Source: an uncultured Chlamydiae bacterium
Lineage (GTDB): Bacteria > Chlamydiota > Chlamydiia > Chlamydiales > CALBHK01
Length of the DNA: 6,498 nt
Assembly (NCBI GenBank): GCA_937894565.1
Contig: CALBHK010000043.1
Span: 1 to 6,498 of the forward strand
Direction of reading: 5' to 3'
The stretch's first letter is position 1, and each line of letters begins with the position of its first letter. This document shows, piece after piece, positions 1 through 5,310 of the stretch. The notes under the pieces are model-generated. The model was not told the DNA's origin. It did not search any database and worked only from the letters and a program-made list of their open reading frames with translations. The position numbers and the translations under genes were made by a program.

Positions 1-220
1 GAATGTTATGTTGTTTGATCAAATCCTGAATCTGAAATACAGGAACCCCCATCTTTATACCTAAGTCTTTTGCTTCTTGGCTTCTTGCCACGGCACAGCC
101 ATCGTTGTTGCTGAGCACAATGGTTGGGCGATCATTCAAGGCAGGATTAAACACACGCTCACACGAGACGTAGCAATTATTCACGTCGACTAACGCGAAT
201 ATTTCATTTTCACTTTGCAT
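1..220 (-). CDS. umuC: DNA polymerase V catalytic subunit UmuC, N-terminal part (runs off window)
   Basis: This is the first 73 codons of a Y-family translesion DNA polymerase, which with processed UmuD copies damaged DNA at the cost of mutations. The reading frame begins at ATG 220-218 and is open to the window edge. It shows the family's N-terminal signature: a hydrophobic strand ending in the metal-binding Asp12 (ALVDVNNCYVSCE), with Tyr17 at the steric-gate position, then VLSNNDGCAVAR, the palm/finger motif shared with E. coli UmuC. A weak ribosome site (AAGAAG, 228-233) lies 7 bases before the ATG. The gene starts 14 bases after the umuD stop, so the two are almost certainly co-transcribed as umuDC. 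The start gives about six residues more than E. coli UmuC before the same motif. Whether the rest of the gene is intact cannot be seen. Confidence 0.93.
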   Translation of the reverse strand, partial: MQSENEIFALVDVNNCYVSCERVFNPALNDRPTIVLSNNDGCAVARSQEAKDLGIKMGVPVFQIQDLIKQHNI

Positions 221-234
221 GGTTATTCTTCTTT

Positions 235-861
235 TTATGAGCGGTGATAAATACGCTTTAAATTAAAAGTCACCACACCCCAGATTGATATGGTCTGACT
301 ATCATCAGGAATGATGTGATTGTAATTAGGATTTTCAGCTTTTAACCAAAGTTCTGGAAGCGGATAATCTTCATCGCCAAATATCTCTTTGATTTCAGAC
401 TTGGACATCTTATTGGTGATCATCAGCCGCTTAATGGTCGAGGCACTATTATCAATCAGGGCAACCACGATATCGTAATGTTTTGCTTCAATACTACGAT
501 CGACAATGATTGGGTCATTGATCTCAAAACCAGCATCAAGCATAGATTCACTGTCTACATAGGCAATGAAAGTAGAAATAGGGTTGTGAATCAGAAACTC
601 ATTCAGATCGAGTGCTTTGTCTTGCTCATCCTTGGTGCTGAAGGCTGGGCCAGCAGGGATGCGCTCTGAAGAAACAGGAATAGAAACTTTGGTTTTCGGT
701 AGAACAGCAGTCAGCCCTAATTGCTCAACCAGTTCATTTTGAACAGCGATTTGTTCTAGCACGGTGTTGATGGTAGGGCTTGGTTTACCCTCTGGACCCA
801 TGAGCTCTTGTAAAGATGACCATGCGTCGTCAGAGAAGTAGATAGGCAACTTCTTAGACAT
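235..861 (-). CDS. umuD: UmuD/UmuDAb-type self-cleaving SOS protein with N-terminal DNA-binding-like extension
   Basis: The 208-residue protein is much longer than E. coli UmuD (about 139) and close in size to Acinetobacter UmuDAb, which does LexA's job in that genus. The C-terminal part is an S24 autoprotease. The likely cleavage bond is Ala70-Gly71 (RIPAGPAFS), the nucleophile is Ser106 (DSESMLDAG) and the general base is Lys144 (STIKRL), with spacing as in UmuD/LexA. Residues 1-48 are extra: a short strand (KLPIYFS), a helix (about 11-23) and a longer helix (about 29-48). That order suggests a ribbon-helix-helix fold, although the UmuDAb N-terminus has been described as helix-turn-helix-like. 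The ATG is preceded by a good ribosome site (AGGAG, 868-872, 6-base spacing). The protein could be a polymerase accessory only, or also a repressor cleaved under RecA control. A second genomic copy (umuDAb with ddrR) would be expected elsewhere. Confidence 0.92.
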   Translation of the reverse strand: MSKKLPIYFSDDAWSSLQELMGPEGKPSPTINTVLEQIAVQNELVEQLGLTAVLPKTKVSIPVSSERIPAGPAFSTKDEQDKALDLNEFLIHNPISTFIAYVDSESMLDAGFEINDPIIVDRSIEAKHYDIVVALIDNSASTIKRLMITNKMSKSEIKEIFGDEDYPLPELWLKAENPNYNHIIPDDSQTISIWGVVTFNLKRIYHRS

Positions 862-867
862 GAGATA

Positions 868-872
868 CTCCT
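868..872 (-). promoter_or_regulatory. Ribosome binding site of umuD
   Basis: On the minus strand AGGAG lies 6 bases before the ATG at 861. It is the best Shine-Dalgarno match in the left part of the window and fixes the umuD start, so the N-terminal extension is genuinely translated. A short ACGC/GCGT stem with a CTCGTA loop sits just upstream and might affect access, but this is weak. Confidence 0.75.
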
Positions 873-911
873 ACGCTACGAGGCGTGTTTGGAAGTAGAA
901 TTTGTATAAAT

Positions 912-948
912 AGGATATTACTAACAGCGTTTAAAATTCAATTTTAAA
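912..948 (-). promoter_or_regulatory. umuDC promoter with 19-bp palindromic operator candidate
   Basis: Positions 930-948 are a perfect inverted repeat, TTTAAAATT-C-AATTTTAAA, with a single central base. On the minus strand it contains TTGAAT (941-936), usable as a -35 box, followed by TAATAT (920-915, 15-base spacer) or TATCCT (917-912, 18-base spacer) as -10 candidates. A symmetric site over the -35 box of an SOS operon is where a dimeric repressor would bind. The adjoining minus-strand run AACTTTTTAAA resembles one arm of the UmuDAb operator, but the palindrome itself is not that motif. The promoter boxes are approximate; the palindrome is certain. Confidence 0.55.
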
Positions 949-952
949 AAGT

Positions 953-961
953 TGTGGATAA
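953..961 (-). promoter_or_regulatory. Consensus DnaA box
   Basis: The minus strand reads TTATCCACA, an exact match to the high-affinity E. coli DnaA box. It stands alone between the end of the SRAP gene and the umuD promoter palindrome, 4 bases from the palindrome. No cluster of boxes is present, so it is not an origin. It could couple umuDC expression to DnaA level, or be a chance match. Confidence 0.4.
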
Positions 962-972
962 ACAAGGATGCG

Positions 973-1614
973 TCAGAATAAGACGTTTTGTTTTTGCTCA
1001 TCGCGTGGAAATGTGACGAATTCATCGGGCATTTGAAAGAAATATTCATGCGCATGTTCATGATCGGCTGTTAGCCAGTCTTTTCTGTACTGTTCTGGAA
1101 TAACGATGATGGATCGCTTCTCATCCTTCGGTGCATGGAATTGTTTCATAAAAGGGTGATGGTCCGAATTGATGGTCAACATTGAAAAGGAACGTACCTT
1201 ATTGCCATTAATCACTGCATCATCATAGATCCCTGCAACAGTAAAAGGCTGATCATCTTTACGCTTGATGGTGTACCAGTGTGGCTTGCCATTGATGTAT
1301 TTCGGCTCATAAAATTCTTGTACTGGGACTAGGCAGAACTTGCTGTACTTCCAAGCATGTCGAAAGCTAGGCTTATCTGCTACAGACTCAGTTCTGGCGT
1401 TATAAGTATGACTGCTGAACTTCAATTCTTTCGCCCAGCTCGGTAGTAATCCAAACTTTGCAATATCAAGCTCTAAGTGATCTGAGCCGTTCAGAATGAT
1501 TGGAGCATGATAGGAAGGGAATACATGATCCTTAAGCTCAAGATCAAACTGGCTTGTATCGACACCTAAGAGTGTCAAATTTCTTTTATTTGGAAATAGG
1601 TAATTTGAGCACAT
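973..1614 (-). CDS. SRAP-domain protein (YedK/HMCES family), abasic-site crosslinking
   Basis: This family shields abasic sites in single-stranded DNA by forming a thiazolidine DNA-protein crosslink through Cys2 after Met1 is removed. At 213 residues the protein is full length for the family. Visible residues are Cys2 (MCSNY), the FGLLPSWAKE strand-loop, the DNA-binding YNARTE (Asn72, Arg74, Glu76), the active-site Glu103 (EFYEP) and His160 (QFHAPKDEKR), corresponding to E. coli YedK N75, E105 and H160. The usual DRMP after the His is replaced by APKDEK. The start is fixed by the need for Cys2, although the ribosome site is poor (AGG only 2 bases before ATG). It lies 111 bases upstream of umuD on the same strand. 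SRAP genes often sit beside SOS polymerase genes, so a joint role at damaged forks is likely. Confidence 0.93.
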   Translation of the reverse strand: MCSNYLFPNKRNLTLLGVDTSQFDLELKDHVFPSYHAPIILNGSDHLELDIAKFGLLPSWAKELKFSSHTYNARTESVADKPSFRHAWKYSKFCLVPVQEFYEPKYINGKPHWYTIKRKDDQPFTVAGIYDDAVINGNKVRSFSMLTINSDHHPFMKQFHAPKDEKRSIIVIPEQYRKDWLTADHEHAHEYFFQMPDEFVTFPRDEQKQNVLF

Positions 1615-1728
1615 AGCCTGATCACATAACTAAAGAATTTATCTGAAATTGTATACGATGCTTTATGGAACACATGGGATTTATGGTGTCAGTTCAAGTA
1701 GGCTATATGAAAAAAGTCATGATGGGGC

Positions 1729-1742
1729 AAGTTACATTTTCA
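1729..1742 (-). promoter_or_regulatory. Partial UmuDAb-operator-like sequence upstream of the SRAP gene
   Basis: The minus strand reads TGAAAATGTAACTT. This matches 14 consecutive bases of the Acinetobacter UmuDAb operator as I remember it (palindromic arms TTGAAAA and TTTTCAA around a 7-base centre). One arm is nearly complete (CTGAAAA) and the other is degenerate (TGCCCCA). It lies about 115 bases upstream of the SRAP start, far for simple repression. Either it is a decayed or half operator or a coincidence. The published motif is recalled, not looked up. Confidence 0.35.
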
Positions 1743-1816
1743 GTTAAAGTATGACTTATGGGATGCAAAACTACGTTGGGCGTGAAGTCATAAAAAAATT
1801 AATCAGGATTTTGCAT

Positions 1817-1846
1817 AAATAGTGCGCCGTAAGGCGCATTATTTTT
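1817..1846. terminator. Rho-independent terminator, possibly bidirectional
   Basis: The stem TGCGCC (1823-1828), GTAA loop, GGCGCA (1833-1838) is extended by AT and one G-T pair to about 12 pairs. The plus strand continues into a T run (1842-1846). On the minus strand the stem follows the stop of the XRE-ImmA gene by about 17 bases and runs into TATTTATG, a weaker tail. It most likely ends the minus-strand ImmA operon. The better T run faces the other way, so it would also stop plus-strand transcription from 1615-1816. Confidence 0.8.
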
Positions 1847-1860
1847 AAGGAAGGTTTGTA

Positions 1861-2967
1861 TTACTCGACAATATATAACTTATGTTTTTTCTTCGGGGGC
1901 TCAACTTTAGCTAAAGCATCAAATGTTAATTGATTAAAATCTTCTTCAGAGATTCCAATTTCATCAAGCATTTTATTTTTATCAAAAGATGGTTGTGAGG
2001 CTAAAACAGAGATAATTTTGGGCAACATCAAACTCTCATCTCGATGAGTTTCTTCAGGTTCATTAATGTTGTAGCCCAACGAATTGATCTTTATAGAGTT
2101 ACTACGATTAACCCAATCACTAACTAATCCCAGCTTGTGAGCTTTATAGTTAATAGCCTTCAGGGATGTTCGCCAAATCTTTTTATACTCAATCATATTT
2201 TCTAGTGAAAAATAGCGTGGAGCAGTAGAAAGAAATGCATCTGTTGGCATTAAAAATTCAGATGAAAATTGATCCGCTTCAGTTTCGAGAACACGATTAT
2301 CTTTCTCGACACGAATTTTTTTGTTATGCGTATGCATAACGATATGACCAAGTTCGTGTGCACAATCGAAGCGGGCTCTTTCGGCAGACTTAAATGTATT
2401 TAGAAATATGAAAGGGCTACCACTTTCATCATCAAAAAAAGATAGTGCATCAATTTCTCGAATTTCAGTCGGTAATCTAAAGACACGGATTCCCTTTAGC
2501 TCACACAACGAAACAATGTTATTAATAGGTTGATTACCTAAAGCCCATAAACCTCTCAACTCTGACGCTAGGTGATCGGCATACTTAGATTCACCCAAAA
2601 ACTCAGTAATATCTAAATCAGGACGGTGAAAAGTAGGTAACTTTACTTTCTGATTTAAGTACTTGTTAATATTTATTGCTAAAAGAGTATATGCCTCATT
2701 AGCTTTTCTATGCTGTGCTTTAATACGAGCAACCGATCTATAGAAGATTTGGTCTGTTTCATGTGGTTGTGTGTCATTACCTGCAAAGAATGACTTGGGT
2801 AAATTTAATACACGGCATATATCATCTTGATCATTTTCATTGATTTCTTTATCCACGTCTAAAAGTTGCTTTACCTTAGAGATAGAGCAACTCAATTTTT
2901 CTGCGAAATCGGTATTGCTAAGTCCTCGTAATTCTTTAGCAATACGTAAACGATCTTTATTAAACAC
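1861..2967 (-). CDS. XRE-family HTH regulator fused to ImmA/IrrE zinc metallopeptidase
   Basis: The 368-residue protein has an N-terminal XRE-type helix-turn-helix (about residues 5-60, RLRIAKELRG through NLPKSFFAG), a linker starting with the family-typical FYRSVARIKA (75-84), and an ImmA/IrrE peptidase domain (about 140-280). The zinc site is HELGH (His204, Glu205, His208), with ETEADQFSSEFLMP (228-241) supplying the third ligand. A further 85 residues end in a basic stretch (PPKKKHK). ImmA-type peptidases cleave repressors or partner proteins in mobile elements and stress regulation; fusion to an HTH makes this both DNA-binding sensor and protease. The start is GTG 2967-2965, supported by GAGG (2973-2976) 5 bases upstream; an overlapping ATG is out of frame. 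It follows the 236-residue gene by 12 bases, so the two form one operon. Substrate and target promoter are not known; the palindrome at 3715-3758 is the obvious candidate operator. Confidence 0.9.
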   Translation of the reverse strand: MFNKDRLRIAKELRGLSNTDFAEKLSCSISKVKQLLDVDKEINENDQDDICRVLNLPKSFFAGNDTQPHETDQIFYRSVARIKAQHRKANEAYTLLAININKYLNQKVKLPTFHRPDLDITEFLGESKYADHLASELRGLWALGNQPINNIVSLCELKGIRVFRLPTEIREIDALSFFDDESGSPFIFLNTFKSAERARFDCAHELGHIVMHTHNKKIRVEKDNRVLETEADQFSSEFLMPTDAFLSTAPRYFSLENMIEYKKIWRTSLKAINYKAHKLGLVSDWVNRSNSIKINSLGYNINEPEETHRDESLMLPKIISVLASQPSFDKNKMLDEIGISEEDFNQLTFDALAKVEPPKKKHKLYIVE

Positions 2968-2979
2968 ATTAACCTCAGA

Positions 2980-3690
2980 TTAAACTACAAGCTGAATATC
3001 AAAATCATCTGGTTTAATTTCATTAGATGGTTCCAATACTGGCTTAGGATCAGTTTTTACAGGAACTGTATTATCTATTTCAAATGCAATTCTGCAAGTA
3101 TGGTCACTTGGTAAAATTGAAATTTTTTTCGCTTTTAAGTCCTGTACGAAGCTAGTTGGGTATGCAAATTCAAAAGGAATATTTGGGATATCAATGTCTT
3201 TATAGGCTGGATGTGATGCTGAAGGAAAGTATAAAATCCATGTTCTCAATTTTGTCTCATCATCATAAGCAGACTGATTCTCCTTAATATTATTTAATGT
3301 CATTAATCCTTTTTCACAGTGTGCTGATACAACTTGATCAGCTAACCCCAATGCAATATTCCCGCTCATAAAGATAATTTGTATTTTCTTTACTGTATTC
3401 TCAATTCTTGGCTGGCTGTCATTGTGGAATATCCAAGCAGGATCAGATTGTCGAAGCAGTAAAGCAATCTGTTCTCCAATTTTTCCCCATCGTGCAATAA
3501 AGCGTGCACGGTTATAGTGAGTATTTGTTCTATAGTCAGCATCACCGATCATAATTGCGTTTCTGACTAACTCGAGATCAGGTAATCCTAACTGTTTAGC
3601 TTTTTTGATAGCATTTTCACCTTTGAAAAAATCACATGGCGTGGGTTCAGAAGGTTGGATTGATTCTTCATCAAGGAGATTTAAATTCAT
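2980..3690 (-). CDS. Unrecognised 236-residue protein paired with the XRE-ImmA gene
   Basis: I do not recognise this family. No signal peptide or membrane segment is visible, so it is probably cytoplasmic. The N-terminus is acidic and polar (residues 1-25). A basic, helix-like core follows (about 26-130), with HYNRARFIARWGK (58-70) and IGEQIALLLRQSDPAWIF (71-88). Then come a likely strand-rich part with WILYFPSASHPAY (151-163) and NIPFEFAYP (170-178), and a flexible proline- and acid-rich tail from about 208. It is the first gene of the operon, read from a promoter inside the 44-base inverted repeat. The ribosome site is weak (AGGA, 11 bases before ATG). Co-transcription with an HTH-peptidase fusion suggests it is the peptidase's partner, substrate or a toxin that the second gene controls, as proposed for XRE-COG2856 pairs. 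This is inference from position only. Confidence 0.8.
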   Translation of the reverse strand: MNLNLLDEESIQPSEPTPCDFFKGENAIKKAKQLGLPDLELVRNAIMIGDADYRTNTHYNRARFIARWGKIGEQIALLLRQSDPAWIFHNDSQPRIENTVKKIQIIFMSGNIALGLADQVVSAHCEKGLMTLNNIKENQSAYDDETKLRTWILYFPSASHPAYKDIDIPNIPFEFAYPTSFVQDLKAKKISILPSDHTCRIAFEIDNTVPVKTDPKPVLEPSNEIKPDDFDIQLVV

Positions 3691-3714
3691 CTTAAAAGTT
3701 ATCCTAAAGTAGCG

Positions 3715-3758
3715 AATGTCTTTTTTATAACATCTTTTGATGTTTTAAAAAAGACATT
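3715..3758. promoter_or_regulatory. 44-base near-perfect inverted repeat over divergent promoters
   Basis: Arms 3715-3734 (AATGTCTTTTTTATAACATC) and 3739-3758 pair at 19 of 20 positions (mismatch 3728/3745) around TTTT. The outer AATGT/ACATT half-site appears a third time: ACATTT (3754-3759) also pairs with AAATGT (3764-3769). Promoter-like boxes lie within it: on the plus strand TTGATG (3737-3742), 18-base spacer, TATAAA (3761-3766); on the minus strand TATAAA (3729-3724) with a T-rich -35 region. It lies 24 bases upstream of the 236-residue gene, so the natural reader is the XRE domain of its operon partner, giving autoregulation and control of the divergent zinc-ribbon gene. Confidence 0.7.
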
Positions 3759-3818
3759 TTTATAAATGTGTGCTATCTTCACTTACAACTTGATAATAAG
3801 AATTTTGGAGAAGAGACG

Positions 3819-4058
3819 TTGAGTAACTTATTCATTAATCATAAAAATTGTCCTGAATGCGGTGGCCGTATCAAAGGCTATTATTACTACTGTGGGCAGT
3901 GTGGTAGTCAAAATGTTGTAAACTGGAAGCACACGGGGATATTTTTGTTGATTGCTGGAAAGATTTTTCTGGTTGCTATGCTTTTTTTGCTAAAAAATTT
4001 TGTTCAAATCCATTTTTTTCACAAGTTTCATTGTGCTAATTTTTTAAATAATTCATAG
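3819..4058 (+). CDS. Small zinc-ribbon protein with one membrane segment
   Basis: The 79-residue protein carries a zinc ribbon built from CPECG (Cys11, Cys14) and CGQCG (Cys25, Cys28), which should bind one zinc ion. A hydrophobic helix follows (about 40-58, GIFLLIAGKIFLVAMLFLL) and then a short His- and Phe-rich tail. It is probably a single-span inner-membrane protein with the ribbon in the cytoplasm; its role is unknown. I chose the TTG at 3819 because GGAG (3807-3810) sits 8 bases before it. The longer in-frame version from GTG 3768 adds 17 residues without homology-like character, and its start overlaps the promoter repeat. It is the first gene rightward of the divergent promoter, and its stop overlaps the ribosome site of the interrupted gene that follows. 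Confidence 0.65.
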   Translation: MSNLFINHKNCPECGGRIKGYYYYCGQCGSQNVVNWKHTGIFLLIAGKIFLVAMLFLLKNFVQIHFFHKFHCANFLNNS

Positions 4059-4072
4059 AGGTTGATAGTAAA

Positions 4073-4318
4073 ATGAAAGTTAAAGATTTAATTAAATAAT
4101 TAGAAGAGTTTGATCTGGAATTAGATGTTTTAATTGCTAATGAAGAGAACAAAATCATTGGCATAAAAACCCTAGCCCGATTCTTTGAAATAAGCTATGT
4201 TTCTTTTGTTCATCCAGAGACACAAAGAAATGATATGGAAAGAAATGTTGAATTTACCTTTTTAGGAATGTCGACTAAAGACTCTAGAGTTATTGTTTTT
4301 ATTGACGTTGTTCCATAA
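4073..4318 (+). pseudogene. 81-codon small gene broken by an in-frame stop at codon 9
   Basis: From ATG 4073 the frame reads MKVKDLIK, then TAA (4097-4099), then 72 sense codons (LEEFDLELDVLIANEE through IVFIDVVP) to TAA 4316-4318. The region after the stop keeps alternating hydrophobic strands and charged turns and has no other interruption. The start resembles small phage and plasmid proteins beginning MKVKDLIxxLxxFDPE, where position 9 is usually Gln or Glu, so a single C-to-T or G-to-T change (CAA or GAA to TAA) explains the stop. AGAGG (4057-4061) overlaps the upstream stop and is 11 bases from ATG. The gene looks like the second member of the zinc-ribbon operon. Function unknown. Alternatives are a sequencing error, stop readthrough or reinitiation, although no ATG, GTG or TTG follows soon after the stop in frame. 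Confidence 0.7.
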
Positions 4319-4446
4319 TTTTCAAGTAGTCAAAATGAGTATACAATATTCATGTGATGCAAGAAGATACAACTGGATAGGATGGGCCCATAAGTATTTG
4401 AAGCTGCCTCGTGTATGATCATGGGGACTGTCCAAACAAACGGCTT
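4319..4446. other. Short stretch without a convincing gene
   Basis: Between the interrupted gene and the phosphoribosyltransferase promoter, the only open frame of note is 27 codons (ATG 4335, TGA 4416), with no ribosome site. Positions about 4370-4460 are visibly richer in G and C than the flanks and include GGACTGTCC (a short palindrome near 4425-4433). This may be a scrap of another gene or element; I cannot identify it. Confidence 0.4.
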
Positions 4447-4476
4447 TTGAGAGTGCTGCCTGATACGAAAAATAAT
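4447..4476 (+). promoter_or_regulatory. Promoter candidate of the phosphoribosyltransferase gene
   Basis: TTGAGA (4447-4452, five of six to the -35 consensus) and AATAAT (4471-4476, five of six to the -10 consensus) are separated by 18 bases. Transcription would start near 4483, just at the foot of the inverted repeat 4485-4527, leaving a leader of about 65 bases. Confidence 0.5.
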
Positions 4477-4484
4477 ATCCAAGA

Positions 4485-4527
4485 GATGCTAGCGGTAAAT
4501 TTAGTGTAAAATTTAATGCTAGCCATC
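4485..4527 (+). repeat. Leader hairpin or operator before the phosphoribosyltransferase gene
   Basis: GATG-CTAGC at the left pairs with GCTAGCCATC at the right (one bulged base). After a two-by-two mismatch, TAAATTT pairs with AAATTTA around AGTGTA. As RNA it would form a hairpin at the very 5' end of the predicted transcript; as DNA it is a dyad suited to a dimeric regulator. It is followed by A/T-rich sequence rather than a T run, so it is not a good terminator. Confidence 0.5.
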
Positions 4528-4547
4528 ATTAAAACTTATTTAAAAAT

Positions 4548-5261
4548 ATGAAGTTATATCGCACAGATTGGAATATGTTTCCTAAAACGGTTATTGACCG
4601 TGGTCTTGGAGATGCAACCTCTCATTACATGTATGAAGCTGCTAAAGCAGGGGATGTTGAAAGTGCGTATATTTTAGCTAAAGATTTAGTTTCGGATGAG
4701 GCGATTGCTGAACTAGAAAGAATTATCGATGGTCGGGAAACTATTATAGTACCTGTACATGCTGAGGAAGCAGTCGGTCGTAATATGATTCCTTTAGCTA
4801 CTTCAGCAGTTATAGCAAAGAAACTTGGGCTTGAAGTTGATACGAATATAGTTCAAGCTATAAAAGTATCAAGAACTGGCGGTGATGGGTGGCATAGATT
4901 AGCCAACCCACCAGCATTTGATGGGACAATAAACAATGATAAATGTGTTATTATTGTTGATGATACCCAGACCCAAGGTGGTACTTTTGCAGCATTAAAA
5001 GGTCATATTGAAACAACTGGGACGAATAAAGTTATTGGAGCATATGCACTGACGGGTAAACAATACTCATCACAATTAGCTCTAAGTAAAGAAACTCTTC
5101 AGCAATTGAGGGATGTATATGGCAATCTTGAAGCATGGTGGAAATCGATTTACGGGTACGATTTCGAAAGGCTCACAGAGTGGGAAGCAAAGTATATCCT
5201 CAACTCTCGTAAAACAGCTGACGAAGTCCGAGATAGAATCATTGCGTCAAAACAAACGTGA
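4548..5261 (+). CDS. Phosphoribosyltransferase-fold protein, mobile-element type
   Basis: The 237-residue protein has the type I phosphoribosyltransferase core: an early strand with IIVPVHAEE (66-74), a possible flexible loop around 105-125, and the PRPP-binding strand-loop VIIVDDTQTQGGT (134-146) with the acid pair Asp138-Asp139. The usual TTGGT of the loop is TQGGT here (Gln143 for Thr). The C-terminus (GYDFERLTEWEAKYIL, 203-218) resembles, from memory, a family found on plasmids and phages, not a housekeeping purine or pyrimidine salvage enzyme. The nucleobase or other substrate is unknown. No Shine-Dalgarno sequence precedes ATG 4548 (only A/T-rich TTATTTAAAAAT); the next in-frame ATG (4575) is no better. 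The gene is alone in its unit, with its own promoter and a strong terminator. It could act in nucleotide modification or anti-phage functions, but nothing here decides that. Confidence 0.8.
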   Translation: MKLYRTDWNMFPKTVIDRGLGDATSHYMYEAAKAGDVESAYILAKDLVSDEAIAELERIIDGRETIIVPVHAEEAVGRNMIPLATSAVIAKKLGLEVDTNIVQAIKVSRTGGDGWHRLANPPAFDGTINNDKCVIIVDDTQTQGGTFAALKGHIETTGTNKVIGAYALTGKQYSSQLALSKETLQQLRDVYGNLEAWWKSIYGYDFERLTEWEAKYILNSRKTADEVRDRIIASKQT

Positions 5262-5310
5262 TGCTTATGCACTTATGATGAAAATGAATTAATTATTATT
5301 TAATTAAGTT

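Noticed and set aside
478..669. 63-codon open frame on the plus strand
   Set aside because: It lies entirely inside umuD on the opposite strand, has no ribosome site, and its protein has no recognisable character.
953..961. Replication origin at the DnaA box
   Set aside because: There is a single box, with no cluster, iterons or replication gene nearby.
1708..1755. 15-codon peptide starting MKKVMMGQ as a leader peptide
   Set aside because: Only AGG precedes it and no gene follows on the same strand for it to attenuate.
3768..3818. GTG 3768 as start of the zinc-ribbon protein
   Set aside because: It lies in the promoter repeat without a ribosome site, whereas TTG 3819 has GGAG at 8 bases.
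4335..4418. 27-codon open frame
   Set aside because: No ribosome site, and its length is within chance expectation.
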